Below, piece by piece: positions 36,505-45,386 of a stretch of 64,000 nt of DNA. Source of the stretch: Pseudochrobactrum kiredjianiae (GTDB taxonomy: Bacteria; Pseudomonadota; Alphaproteobacteria; Rhizobiales; Rhizobiaceae); assembly GCF_030362795.1 (NCBI RefSeq), contig NZ_JAUCBM010000002.1, forward strand, positions 1 to 64,000, in the 5' to 3' direction. Below the pieces are notes generated by a model. It did no database searches. It was not told the DNA's origin and was given only the letters and a program-made list of their open reading frames with translations. The position numbers and the translations under genes were made by a program. The first letter of the stretch is position 1, and each line of letters starts with the position of its first letter.

Positions 36505-37818
36505 ATGATGAAAGCATCATGGATGCTGGCAGGCACAACTGCGCTTGCCATATTAACCAGCCAGACATATGCCGCAGACTTGCCGGGCACATTTAAAGAT
36601 GTGACTATCAATGCCAAGTTGATTGGCGGCCAGCAATATGAGGCCCTTTATTCGCGTATCGCTGACTGGGAGAAAGCGACAGGCGCCAAGGTCAATATTC
36701 TGTCTAAGAAAAATCACTTTGAGCTGGATAAGGAAATCAAGTCCGACATAGCTTCCGGCTCGGTCAATTGGTGTGTGGGATCAAACCACTCATCCTTTGC
36801 ACCGCAATATCCTACGCTTTATGCGGATTTAACCACGCTGATCCCGCAAGAAGAAATTGCAAAATTTGTGCCTGCGGTTATTGGTGCCTCGACACTGAAT
36901 AACAAGCTGGTCATGCTGCCGCGCGCGCAGTTCGATGTGTCAGCGCTCTATTACCAAAAAAACCTCTATAGCGACGACGCTAAAAAAGCCGCATTTAAAG
37001 AAAAATACGGCTATGATCTGGCGCCGCCAAAAACATGGAAAGAAGTTTCCGATCAGGCTGTATTCTTTGCCGACCCGCCAAATTTCTATGGCACGCAGTT
37101 TGCAGGCAAGGAAGAAGCCATCAACGGCCGCTTCTATGAAATGCTGGTCGCTGAAGGCGGCGAATATCTTAAAGACGGCAAACCTGCTTTCAATTCGGAA
37201 GCCGGTGTTCGTGCGCTCGACTGGTTCGTCAACCTCTATAAGGCTAAAGCCGTTCCTGCCGGTACGACCAACTATCTCTGGGATGAGCTGGGCGCTGGCT
37301 TTGCTTCCGGCACCATTGCACTCAATCTGGACTGGCCGGGCTGGGCGTCTTATTTTAACGACCCTAAATCTTCGAAAGTCGCTGGTAATGTCGGCATTAT
37401 TGTTGCGCCAACAGGCTCATCTGGCAAACATACCGGATGGTCTGGCCATCACGGTTTTTCTGTTACAGAATCCTGCGATAATAAAGAAGCCGCAGCCTCT
37501 TTGGTCTGGTTCCTGACCAATGAAGATTCCCAGAAACAGGAATCTGCTGCTGGCACACTGCCAACACGTACCGCTGTCTGGGATTACGTTATTCAGCAGG
37601 CCGCATCAGATCCGTATAAAACTGAAGTTTTGACTGTCTTTCAGGAAGCTGCAACGCATGCATTCCCTGTTCCGCAAACACCGTCATGGATTGAAATCTC
37701 CAATGCAGTTTATCCGGAACTTCAGGCAGCGATCCTCGGAGATAAAACCTCTCAACAGGCACTGAATGATGCCGCTCAAAAAGCGACACAAATTCTGGAA
37801 GACGCCGGAGAACTCTAA
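36505..37818 (+). CDS. Sugar ABC transporter substrate-binding protein, family 1
   Basis: A 437-residue periplasmic protein with a signal peptide (cut near TYA-AD, residue 23-24). The mature part has the two-lobed family 1 layout: GQQYEALYSRIADWEKATGA near the N-terminus and late WSGHHGFSVTES and WFLTNEDSQ segments. Strong AGGAGG at 36494-36499 fixes the start. First gene of the L-fucose operon, so its ligand is probably L-fucose or a fucoside. A long hairpin separates it from the permease genes. Confidence 0.9.
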   Translation: MMKASWMLAGTTALAILTSQTYAADLPGTFKDVTINAKLIGGQQYEALYSRIADWEKATGAKVNILSKKNHFELDKEIKSDIASGSVNWCVGSNHSSFAPQYPTLYADLTTLIPQEEIAKFVPAVIGASTLNNKLVMLPRAQFDVSALYYQKNLYSDDAKKAAFKEKYGYDLAPPKTWKEVSDQAVFFADPPNFYGTQFAGKEEAINGRFYEMLVAEGGEYLKDGKPAFNSEAGVRALDWFVNLYKAKAVPAGTTNYLWDELGAGFASGTIALNLDWPGWASYFNDPKSSKVAGNVGIIVAPTGSSGKHTGWSGHHGFSVTESCDNKEAAASLVWFLTNEDSQKQESAAGTLPTRTAVWDYVIQQAASDPYKTEVLTVFQEAATHAFPVPQTPSWIEISNAVYPELQAAILGDKTSQQALNDAAQKATQILEDAGEL

Positions 37819-37831
37819 TCCGGCCTGATAC

Positions 37832-37874
37832 TGAAATGACCTGTCGTGTGCGTATCTCCCGACGGGTCATTTCA
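37832..37874 (+). other. Stabilising or attenuating hairpin after the binding-protein gene
   Basis: TGAAATGACCTGTC (37832-37845) pairs with GACGGGTCATTTCA (37861-37874), 14 bp with one G-T pair and a 15-base loop. No T-run follows. It is placed like the 3'-end hairpins that protect binding-protein mRNA. Confidence 0.65.
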
Positions 37875-37909
37875 ACTATGCGCGTGCCAAGCCATCGTTT
37901 GGGAAAACA

Positions 37910-38803
37910 ATGTTAAAACGTCTTTCTCCACCGACACTTCTGCTTTTGCCTGCCTTCATCATCCTTGCAGCAGTTGTTCTGTTTCCTCTTATCCTGTCAC
38001 TTTATTCGAGCTTCACGCCGTTCCGGCTGACGCGCCCTGACAGTTTGTTCAAGTGGATTGGATTGCGGAATTATGAACGCATTTTGACTGACTGGGTATT
38101 CTGGGCAGCCTTTTTGCGCACCGTGGTTTTTCTGACAATTGCGCTTAATCTGGAAATGCTGCTTGGTCTCGGCTTGGCGCTCCTCGTCAATAAAGCCACA
38201 CGTGGTCAGCGCGTTTTGCGTACCATGATGATGTTCCCGATGATGTTCTCGCCGGTACTCGTCGGCTTCCAGTTCAAATTTATGTTCAACGACAATATTG
38301 GTCTGGTGAATAATGCACTGCAATCACTCGGCATAACGGATGCCGCTATACCTTGGCTGATCGACGGCAATCTGGCGCTGTTTGCCATTCTGATGGCAGA
38401 AGTCTGGATGTCGACTTCGGTGTTTGCGATCCTTATTTTGGGTGGTCTTCTGTCCATGCCGCAGGATCCAGTAGAAGCCGCGCGCGTTGATGGTTGCACG
38501 CCATGGCAGACATTCCGCTATGTTATCTGGCCTTATCTGATGCCATTTGCCTTCATCGCGATGACTATTCGGTCGCTCGATGTGGCGCGTGCTTATGACA
38601 TTGTGAAGATCATGACCGATGGTGGCCCAGCACGGCGAACCGAGCTGATCTGGACGCTTGTCGGGCGCACGGCCTATTCGGATGCGCAAATGGGGCTTGC
38701 TAACGCTATGGCCTATGTCGCGATCCTGCTTTCGATCATTTTCACCGTAATCTTCTTCCGCAAGCTTGCAGCCGCACGTGCGCAAATCGGAGCGGAGTGG
38801 TAA
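37910..38803 (+). CDS. Sugar ABC transporter permease, MalF/UgpA type
   Basis: A 297-residue inner-membrane protein with six hydrophobic segments and the EAA loop EAARVDGCTPWQTFRYVIWP (about 187-206) that contacts the ATPase. It partners the following permease, which starts 2 bases after its stop, in the L-fucose importer. From about here the codon style becomes more GC-rich than upstream. Confidence 0.92.
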   Translation: MLKRLSPPTLLLLPAFIILAAVVLFPLILSLYSSFTPFRLTRPDSLFKWIGLRNYERILTDWVFWAAFLRTVVFLTIALNLEMLLGLGLALLVNKATRGQRVLRTMMMFPMMFSPVLVGFQFKFMFNDNIGLVNNALQSLGITDAAIPWLIDGNLALFAILMAEVWMSTSVFAILILGGLLSMPQDPVEAARVDGCTPWQTFRYVIWPYLMPFAFIAMTIRSLDVARAYDIVKIMTDGGPARRTELIWTLVGRTAYSDAQMGLANAMAYVAILLSIIFTVIFFRKLAAARAQIGAEW

Positions 38804-38805
38804 TC

Positions 38806-39684
38806 ATGGCTTCCAAAACCCTCTCTAATGATCAGCATCGCCTGCTGCGTCGCGTTAAAAAAGCCGCCTATCTGATTGGCCTGTTTCTGGCGATGACGAT
38901 CATCTGTCTGCCGGGACTGTGGATCGTGCTATCCTCGCTGCGTCCGCCGGTTGAAATCATGGCAAAGCCGCCCGTGTGGATTCCGCAAGAAATCACGCTC
39001 GACGCTTATTATGCAATGTTTTCAGGTGCAGGTGCTGGCGGTATTCCGGTCTGGGATTATTTCCGCAATTCACTGATTATCTCGGTAACATCAACAATCA
39101 TTGCGCTGATTGTCGGCGTTTCGGGCGGCTATGCCTTTGCGCGCTTCCGCTTCTGGGGTAAGTCGACGACCTTCCTAGGCCTCATGTTGACGCGTTCGGT
39201 GCCGGGCATTGCCCTCTCGCTTCCACTGTTCATGCTCTATTCGCGCATTGGCATTATCGATACGCATTTCGGCCTGATTATCACCTATGTAGCGCTCAAT
39301 GTGCCGTTCACGATCTGGCTAATTGACGGTTTCTTTCGTCAAGTGCCGAAAGACTTGGCAGAAGCAGCCCAGATTGACGGCTGCACGCGCTGGCAGGCTT
39401 TCTGGCAGGTGGAATTTCCGCTGGCTGGTCCCGGCATTGCAACCGCCGGCATCTTCGCCTTCCTCACCTCATGGAACGAATATGCGCTGGCTTCCCAGCT
39501 TACCCGTTCCATTAATTCCAAGACCCTTCCTGTTGGTCTTCTCGATTACACCGCTGAATTCACTATCGACTGGCGTGGCATGTGCGCGCTGGCGGTCGTG
39601 ATGATTATTCCGGCGCTGACCCTCACATTCATCGTTCAGAAGCATCTTGTTGCTGGTCTGACGTTCGGCGCGGTTAAAGGTTGA
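38806..39684 (+). CDS. Sugar ABC transporter permease, MalG/UgpE type
   Basis: A 292-residue inner-membrane protein with six hydrophobic segments and the EAA loop EAAQIDGCTRWQAFWQVEFP near 185-204. The ATG at 38806 follows GGAG by 8 bases; the in-frame GTG at 38797 overlaps that site and the previous gene. It forms the channel with the preceding permease. Confidence 0.92.
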   Translation: MASKTLSNDQHRLLRRVKKAAYLIGLFLAMTIICLPGLWIVLSSLRPPVEIMAKPPVWIPQEITLDAYYAMFSGAGAGGIPVWDYFRNSLIISVTSTIIALIVGVSGGYAFARFRFWGKSTTFLGLMLTRSVPGIALSLPLFMLYSRIGIIDTHFGLIITYVALNVPFTIWLIDGFFRQVPKDLAEAAQIDGCTRWQAFWQVEFPLAGPGIATAGIFAFLTSWNEYALASQLTRSINSKTLPVGLLDYTAEFTIDWRGMCALAVVMIIPALTLTFIVQKHLVAGLTFGAVKG

Positions 39685-39691
39685 TATTAAA

Positions 39692-40783
39692 ATGGCTCAG
39701 CTTTCCATTAAAAATCTCGTCAAGCGCTACGGCGCAATTGAAGTGGTGCATGGCATTAATCTTGAAATCGCCGACAAGGAATTTGTAGCACTTGTTGGCC
39801 CGTCCGGCTGTGGCAAGTCCACGACATTGCGCATGATCGCAGGTCTCGAAAGCATTTCCGACGGCGTGCTCGAAATCGGCGGCAAGGTGGTGAACGATCT
39901 TCCGCCGCGTGATCGCAATATCTCCATGGTGTTTCAGTCCTATGCGCTTTATCCGCATATGTCGGTGCGCGAGAATATGGGATTTTCGCTCAAAATCGCC
40001 AAGCAACCAAAGGCGGAAATTGACCGCCGTGTGAATGAAGCGTCAGCCATTCTTGGTCTTGAAACGCTGATGGAGCGGCGTCCGGCGCAACTTTCGGGCG
40101 GTCAGCGCCAGCGCGTTGCCATGGGTCGCGCCATCGTACGCAATCCTGAAGTGTTTTTGTTTGACGAACCGCTTTCCAACCTCGATGCGAAGCTGCGCAC
40201 GCAGATGCGCACGGAGATCAAGAAGCTTCATGCCAAGGTGCAATCCACGGTCGTCTACGTGACGCATGATCAGGTTGAGGCCATGACACTGGCTGACCGC
40301 ATCGTCATCATGCGCGATGGTCATATCGAACAGATCGGGACACCGGATGAAGTGTTTAAGCGCCCAGACACACAGTTTGTTGCAGGCTTTATCGGCTCGC
40401 CGCCGATGAATATGGCCGAGGCAACAGTGCAAGCGTCAGAGCTGGTCTTTGCCAATGGTGACCGCTTGCCGGTTCCTGCCCAATTCAAGGCCAAGGTTAC
40501 GGATGGTGCCAAGGTGACGTTCGGCCTGCGTCCGGATGATCTTTTCCCGAAAGGCCACGGCCTTTCGTCGGGTGAGGCCATTCACGAAGGTGGTTTGCGC
40601 GTTTCCATCACCGAGCCACTCGGCAATGAAACACTGGTTTTTGCCGAATTCGCAGGCAAGGAATGGGTAGCGCGTATGTTGAACCCACGCCATCTGCAAC
40701 CGGGCGAAACCATTCCTATGCAATTTGATTTGTCGCAGTCGCATCTGTTTGATGCGGCAAGCGGCAAAAGTTTAGCGGTATAA
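39692..40783 (+). CDS. ABC transporter ATP-binding protein, MalK/UgpC/MsmX type
   Basis: A 363-residue ATPase. Walker A GPSGCGKST (37-45), signature LSGGQRQR, Walker B VFLFDEPLSNLDAK and the switch His in YVTHDQVEA are all intact. The C-terminal third (from about 240) is the MalK-like OB-fold regulatory domain. It powers the sugar importer encoded just before it. The stop lies 2 bases before the next gene. Confidence 0.95.
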   Translation: MAQLSIKNLVKRYGAIEVVHGINLEIADKEFVALVGPSGCGKSTTLRMIAGLESISDGVLEIGGKVVNDLPPRDRNISMVFQSYALYPHMSVRENMGFSLKIAKQPKAEIDRRVNEASAILGLETLMERRPAQLSGGQRQRVAMGRAIVRNPEVFLFDEPLSNLDAKLRTQMRTEIKKLHAKVQSTVVYVTHDQVEAMTLADRIVIMRDGHIEQIGTPDEVFKRPDTQFVAGFIGSPPMNMAEATVQASELVFANGDRLPVPAQFKAKVTDGAKVTFGLRPDDLFPKGHGLSSGEAIHEGGLRVSITEPLGNETLVFAEFAGKEWVARMLNPRHLQPGETIPMQFDLSQSHLFDAASGKSLAV

Positions 40784-40785
40784 TC

Positions 40786-41901
40786 ATGGCACGTATTGAA
40801 AAAGTTGAACTGCGCATGGTGGACTTACCACCGAAGGTCAAGCGCACTGATGCGATCCAGAGTTTTGTCAGTCAGGAAACACCAATCGTTACCATCACAG
40901 ACAGTGATGGTGCGGTGGGGACAGGTTATAGCTACACCATCGGCACCGGCGGTTCATCGGTCATGCGCTTGTTGAACAACCATTTGGTGCCGCTGATTAT
41001 CAATGAGGATGCGGATTGCATCGAGGCGATCTGGCGCAAGCTCGAATTTGCGACCCACGCCACAACCATCGGCGCAATTACAGCTTTGGCGCTTGCTGCC
41101 ATTGACACGGCACTTTGGGATTTGCGTGCGAAGAAACAGAACCTGCCGCTATGGAAGCTTGCTGGCGGCGCCAAGGATCGTTGTCCGCTGTACACGACCG
41201 AAGGCGGCTGGCTGCATATCGAGAAAGAAGCGCTGGTCGAGGATGCGCTAGCCGCCAAAGCCAAGGGGTTCTCTGGCTCCAAAGTGAAGATCGGCAAGCC
41301 ACATGGTTCGGAAGACTATGAGCGTCTTTCGGCTGTTCGTGCAGCCGTAGGCGACGGCTTTGAGATCATGACCGATTGCAATCAGGGCTTTACGGTGGAC
41401 GAAGCAATCCGTCGTGCCGAACGTCTGAAAGAGTTGGACCTCGCATGGATTGAAGAGCCGCTTCCGGCGGATGATCTTGACGGTCATATCCGCCTGAATC
41501 GCTCGACCGCGACACCCATTGCTGTAGGTGAATCGATCTATTCGATCCGCCATTTCCGCGAATATATGCAGAAGGGCGCTTGCTCCATCGTGCAGGTGGA
41601 TGTGGCGCGTATCGGCGGTATCACGCCATGGCTGAAAGTGGCACATGCGGCAGAAGCTTTCGACATTCCTGTCTGCCCGCACTTCCTGATGGAATTGCAT
41701 GTCAGCCTCACCTGTGCCGTGCAGAACGGGCGCTATGTCGAATATATTCCGCAGCTTGATGATCTGACCACCAAGGGTATGGAAACTCGTGATGGCCACG
41801 CCATTGCACCATCAGAACCGGGCATTGGTATTGCATGGGATTGGGATGCCGTGCGTGCACGTTCGATTTCTGAATTTACACGCGAGATCGTGAGGTCGTA
41901 A
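40786..41901 (+). CDS. Mandelate racemase/muconate lactonizing enzyme family protein
   Basis: A 371-residue enolase-superfamily protein of the mandelate racemase branch. The catalytic Lys-x-Lys is in SKVKIGKP (about 164-171), the metal ligands in IMTDCNQGF, WIEEPLP and AVGESIYS, and a His in CPHFLMELHV is the opposite base. It probably dehydrates or racemises a sugar acid. A separate L-fuconate dehydratase is present downstream, so this one may act on another acid that enters by the same transporter. Substrate unknown. Confidence 0.85.
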   Translation: MARIEKVELRMVDLPPKVKRTDAIQSFVSQETPIVTITDSDGAVGTGYSYTIGTGGSSVMRLLNNHLVPLIINEDADCIEAIWRKLEFATHATTIGAITALALAAIDTALWDLRAKKQNLPLWKLAGGAKDRCPLYTTEGGWLHIEKEALVEDALAAKAKGFSGSKVKIGKPHGSEDYERLSAVRAAVGDGFEIMTDCNQGFTVDEAIRRAERLKELDLAWIEEPLPADDLDGHIRLNRSTATPIAVGESIYSIRHFREYMQKGACSIVQVDVARIGGITPWLKVAHAAEAFDIPVCPHFLMELHVSLTCAVQNGRYVEYIPQLDDLTTKGMETRDGHAIAPSEPGIGIAWDWDAVRARSISEFTREIVRS

Positions 41902-42233
41902 TGATTCAAAGAATGGGAATGGTGATCGGACTTAAGCCTGAAAAGATCGCAGAATATAAGAAGCTGCACGCGAGCGTGTGGCCGGAAATTCTCGCACTTA
42001 TTTCCGAGTGCAACATCACCAATTATACGATCTTTCTCAAAGAGCCGGAAAATCTGCTGTTTGGCACATGGGACTATGTCGGCACTGACTTTGAAGCCGA
42101 CATGAAAAAGATGGCCGCTAATCCTAAAAATCAGGAATGGTGGTCCGTCTGTATGCCGTGCCAGAAGCCGCTTGAAACCCGTAAAGAGGGTGAGTGGTGG
42201 GCAATGATGGAGGAGGTTTTCCATCATGACTGA
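41901..42233 (+). CDS. L-rhamnose mutarotase (RhaM) family protein, probable L-fucose mutarotase
   Basis: A 110-residue dimeric ferredoxin-like protein of the RhaM/DUF718 family: RMGMVIGLKPEKIAEYKKLH with the catalytic His, NYTIF, and the late EEVFHHD are typical. It interconverts pyranose anomers of 6-deoxy sugars. The ATG shares a base with the previous stop (TAATG). In this operon it should provide the anomer used by the dehydrogenase. Confidence 0.88.
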   Translation: MIQRMGMVIGLKPEKIAEYKKLHASVWPEILALISECNITNYTIFLKEPENLLFGTWDYVGTDFEADMKKMAANPKNQEWWSVCMPCQKPLETRKEGEWWAMMEEVFHHD

Positions 42234-43305
42234 GGTCTTTGATCCCAAAACCCTGCGCCAGTGGTGGGCCAAACCGTCCGAGCCAAAGCCGATTGTTATT
42301 TTTGGTGCGGGCAGCATTGTCGGCGACGCGCACTTGCCCGCCTATAAGAAGGGCGGCTTTCCGGTTGCAGGTATTTTCGATCCCAATCTGGAAAAAGCAT
42401 CCGCGCTTGCCGACCAGTGGGGCATTAAGGCCTTTGCAAGTCTTGAAGCCGCAATTGCGGTTGAAGACGCAATCTTCGATCTGGCAACACCGCCGTCAGC
42501 TCATGCTTCGATCCTCGCGCAATTGCCGGAAGGTTCTGCGTGTCTCATCCAGAAGCCGATGGGCAGCGACCTCGCCGCCGCAACGGAGATTCTGAAAGTC
42601 TGCCGTGCACGCAATCTCAAAGCTGCTGTGAATTTTCAGCTGCGTTTCGCGCCGATGATGCTCGCTCTTTACGACGCCGTCGATAAGGGCTTGCTTGGTG
42701 AAGTGGTCGATTTCGACGCATGGCTGGCGCTTGCTACCCCTTGGGGTCTGTGGCCGTTCCTGAAAGGTCTGCCGCGTATCGAAATCGCCATGCATTCAAT
42801 CCATTATCTGGATTTCGTGCGTGGCCTGCTTGGCAATCCGCGAGGCGTTCACGCCAAGACTATTGGCCATCCGAGCCATGAAGTTTCCCAGACCCGTACG
42901 GCTGCGATCCTTGATTATGGCAACCGTGTCCGTTGCGCGCTGTCGATCAATCATGACCATGATTTCGGCCGCAAGTTTCAGGCATGCGAGTTCCGCATTT
43001 GCGGCACCGAAGGGGTTGCCTATGTGAAACTTGGCGTCAATCTCGACTATCCGCGTGGCGAACCGGACGAACTTTGGATCAAGCCAAAGGGCGGAGACGA
43101 CTGGGTGCACGTTGCGCTTCAAGGCGCATGGTTTCCGGATGCATTCTTAAACCGCATGGCGCAATTGCAGCGTTTCGCCACTGGTGAAGATGCAGAGCTT
43201 ATCGGCTCGGTCGAAGATGCATGGCACACGATGGCGCTGGTCGAAGCGGCCTATCAGTCAAGCGCTGCTCCTGCCACGCCGCTTGCTGCAAAACCGGAGT
43301 TTTGA
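42226..43305 (+). CDS. Gfo/Idh/MocA family oxidoreductase
   Basis: A 359-residue NAD(P)-dependent sugar oxidoreductase. The Rossmann motif [11 protein letters not shown] is near 26-36; the EKP-like catalytic motif appears as QKPMGSDLA (about 105), and [14 protein letters not shown] supplies the helix with the catalytic His. It overlaps the mutarotase gene by 8 bases. It is the only candidate in the cluster for the first oxidation of L-fucose to the lactone, since the SDR downstream looks like the later dehydrogenase. This role is inferred. Confidence 0.82.
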   Translation: MTEVFDPKTLRQWWAKPSEPKPIVIFGAGSIVGDAHLPAYKKGGFPVAGIFDPNLEKASALADQWGIKAFASLEAAIAVEDAIFDLATPPSAHASILAQLPEGSACLIQKPMGSDLAAATEILKVCRARNLKAAVNFQLRFAPMMLALYDAVDKGLLGEVVDFDAWLALATPWGLWPFLKGLPRIEIAMHSIHYLDFVRGLLGNPRGVHAKTIGHPSHEVSQTRTAAILDYGNRVRCALSINHDHDFGRKFQACEFRICGTEGVAYVKLGVNLDYPRGEPDELWIKPKGGDDWVHVALQGAWFPDAFLNRMAQLQRFATGEDAELIGSVEDAWHTMALVEAAYQSSAAPATPLAAKPEF

Positions 43306-43307
43306 TC

Positions 43308-43754
43308 ATGTCTGAACAGGTGATCTATTTTGAAGATTATGAACTTGAGGCTCAGCGCATAACCTATGGCCGCACGATCACCGAAACGGATTTCGTGGTT
43401 CATGCTGGTCATACGGGCGATTTCTTTCCGCACCACATGGATGCGGAATTTTCAAAAAACCTGCCTGGTGGTCAGCGTATCGCGCATGGCACGATGATCT
43501 TTGCAATCGGCGTCGGCCTCACGGCAACGCTGATTAACCCTGTTGCGTTTTCCTATGGCTATGACCGTCTTCGGTTCGTGCGTCCGGTGCATATCGGCGA
43601 TACGATCCGCACGCGCGTGACGATCAGCACAAAAGAAGACGACCCGAAAAGAACAAATTTGGGCCGCGTTACCGAGCGGTGCGAAGTGCTTAATCAGCGG
43701 GACGAAGTGGTGCTTGCATGCGACCACATCCTGCTTGTCGAACGGAAGGCATGA
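43308..43754 (+). CDS. MaoC family hot-dog dehydratase
   Basis: A 148-residue single hot-dog domain. [14 protein letters not shown] (about 35-48) corresponds to the active-site Asp/His region of (R)-specific enoyl-CoA hydratases, followed by RIAHGTM. The usual substrates are acyl-CoA thioesters, which does not fit L-fucose chemistry; in sugar clusters of this kind its role is not known to me. The start at 43308 is two bases after the oxidoreductase stop. Confidence 0.82.
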   Translation: MSEQVIYFEDYELEAQRITYGRTITETDFVVHAGHTGDFFPHHMDAEFSKNLPGGQRIAHGTMIFAIGVGLTATLINPVAFSYGYDRLRFVRPVHIGDTIRTRVTISTKEDDPKRTNLGRVTERCEVLNQRDEVVLACDHILLVERKA

Positions 43755-43756
43755 CT

Positions 43757-44491
43757 ATGACGATACGATTTGATGGAAAAACTGCGCTGATCACAGCCGC
43801 AGCCCAAGGCATTGGTCGTGCGAGTGCGCTGGCATTTGCTGAGGCCGGTGCCAAGGTCTATGCGACCGATATCAACGAGAGCGCCCTCAAGGAACTCGAA
43901 GGCGTTTCGGGTATCATCACCCGCAAACTCAACGTGCTTGACGAGGCGGCAGTGAAGGCGCTTGTTGCCGAGATCGGTCAGGTCGATATCCTGTTCAACT
44001 GCGCGGGCGTCGTCCATGGCGGTTCGATTTTGGAAATGAAGGACGAAGACCTCGATTTCGCGATCAATCTCAACATCAAGGCGATGATCCGCACCATTCA
44101 GGCCGTGCTGCCGGGTATGCTGGAACGCAAGGACGGTGCGATCGTCAACATGGCGTCGGTCGCTTCAAGTGTGAAGGGCGTGCCGAACCGCTTTGCCTAT
44201 GGCGTCACCAAGGCGGCTGTCATCGGTCTGACTAAGGCTGTTGCTGCCGATTATGTTGCCAAGGGCATCCGCTGCAACGCCATCTGCCCCGGTACGGTTG
44301 AAAGCCCGTCGCTGCAAGATCGTCTGCGCGCGCAGGGCGATTATGAAGAGCAGCGTGCTGCCTTCGTCGCGCGTCAGCCAATTGGCCGCATCGGCCAGCC
44401 GGAAGAAATTGCCGATCTCGCGGTCTATCTCGCGGGTGCGACCTATACCACGGGTCAGGCGTATAACATTGATGGAGGCTGGACGATTTAA
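43757..44491 (+). CDS. SDR family dehydrogenase, probable 2-keto-3-deoxy-L-fuconate 4-dehydrogenase
   Basis: A 244-residue SDR with ITAAAQGIG near the N-terminus, NCAG, ASVASS and YGVTK. It is strikingly like the DHRS6/BDH2 group (TAAAQGIG, ATDINES, ASSVKGV, CPGTV), the group that includes bacterial 2-keto-3-deoxy-L-fuconate dehydrogenase. It should form 2,4-diketo-3-deoxy-L-fuconate. GGAAGG lies 7 bases before the ATG at 43757; the ATG at 43751, which overlaps the MaoC stop, is the alternative. Confidence 0.88.
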   Translation: MTIRFDGKTALITAAAQGIGRASALAFAEAGAKVYATDINESALKELEGVSGIITRKLNVLDEAAVKALVAEIGQVDILFNCAGVVHGGSILEMKDEDLDFAINLNIKAMIRTIQAVLPGMLERKDGAIVNMASVASSVKGVPNRFAYGVTKAAVIGLTKAVAADYVAKGIRCNAICPGTVESPSLQDRLRAQGDYEEQRAAFVARQPIGRIGQPEEIADLAVYLAGATYTTGQAYNIDGGWTI

Positions 44492-44527
44492 GTTCGCCTG
44501 CTGCTAATCCCCACAAGGAGTAAACTC

Positions 44528-45373
44528 ATGAAATTTCTTCGCTTTGGCGAAACCGGACAGGAAAAGCCGGGTCTTCTCGATGCTGACGGTAATATCCGTG
44601 ATCTGTCCGCCCATGTCAGCGATTTGTCGGGTGCTGTTCTCAACCCTGAAGCGCTTGCCAAGCTCGGTTCGCTGGATGTCAACGCCCTGCCAAAGGTCGA
44701 AGGCAATCCGCGTCTTGGTCCATGTGTTGCAGGCACCGGCAAGTTCATCTGCATCGGCCTCAACTATTCCGACCATGCAGCTGAAACGGGCGCGACCGTA
44801 CCACCTGAACCGATCATCTTCATGAAGGCGACTTCCGCCATTGTTGGCCCGAATGACGATCTGCTCATCCCGCGCGGTTCGGAAAAGACCGACTGGGAAG
44901 TCGAACTCGGCATCGTTATCGGCAAGACCGCGAAATACGTTTCGGAAGAGGATGCGCTTGATTATGTTGCCGGCTACTGCACCATCCACGACGTTTCCGA
45001 ACGCGCCTTCCAGATCGAGCGTCAGGGGCAGTGGACCAAGGGTAAGTCTTGCGACACGTTTGGTCCAACCGGCCCATGGCTGGTGACGAAGGAAGAAATC
45101 GCTGATCCTGAAAACCTTGCCATGTGGCTCAAGGTCAATGGCGAAACCATGCAGGACGGTTCCACCAAGACCATGGTTTATGGCGTGCGCCATCTGGTTT
45201 CTTACCTGTCGCAGTTCATGTCGTTGCAGCCGGGCGATATCATCTCCACCGGTACGCCTCCGGGCGTTGGCATGGGCATGAAGCCACCGCGTTATCTCAA
45301 AGCTGGCGACACTGTAGAACTCGGCATCGAAGGTCTCGGATCCCAGAAGCAGAACGTGCGCGCTGATATTTAA
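44528..45373 (+). CDS. Fumarylacetoacetate hydrolase family protein, probable 2,4-diketo-3-deoxy-L-fuconate hydrolase
   Basis: A 281-residue FAH-family hydrolase. CIGLNYSDHAAETG (about 77-90), PIIFMKATSAIVGP and WEVELGIVIG (metal-binding Glu residues) are family marks, as is ISTGTPPGVGMG near the C-terminus. It would split 2,4-diketo-3-deoxy-L-fuconate into pyruvate and L-lactate. AAGGAG precedes the ATG. It lies between the SDR and the fuconate dehydratase genes; an L-lactate dehydrogenase gene follows. Confidence 0.9.
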   Translation: MKFLRFGETGQEKPGLLDADGNIRDLSAHVSDLSGAVLNPEALAKLGSLDVNALPKVEGNPRLGPCVAGTGKFICIGLNYSDHAAETGATVPPEPIIFMKATSAIVGPNDDLLIPRGSEKTDWEVELGIVIGKTAKYVSEEDALDYVAGYCTIHDVSERAFQIERQGQWTKGKSCDTFGPTGPWLVTKEEIADPENLAMWLKVNGETMQDGSTKTMVYGVRHLVSYLSQFMSLQPGDIISTGTPPGVGMGMKPPRYLKAGDTVELGIEGLGSQKQNVRADI

Positions 45374-45386
45374 GGCGAAATAAACC

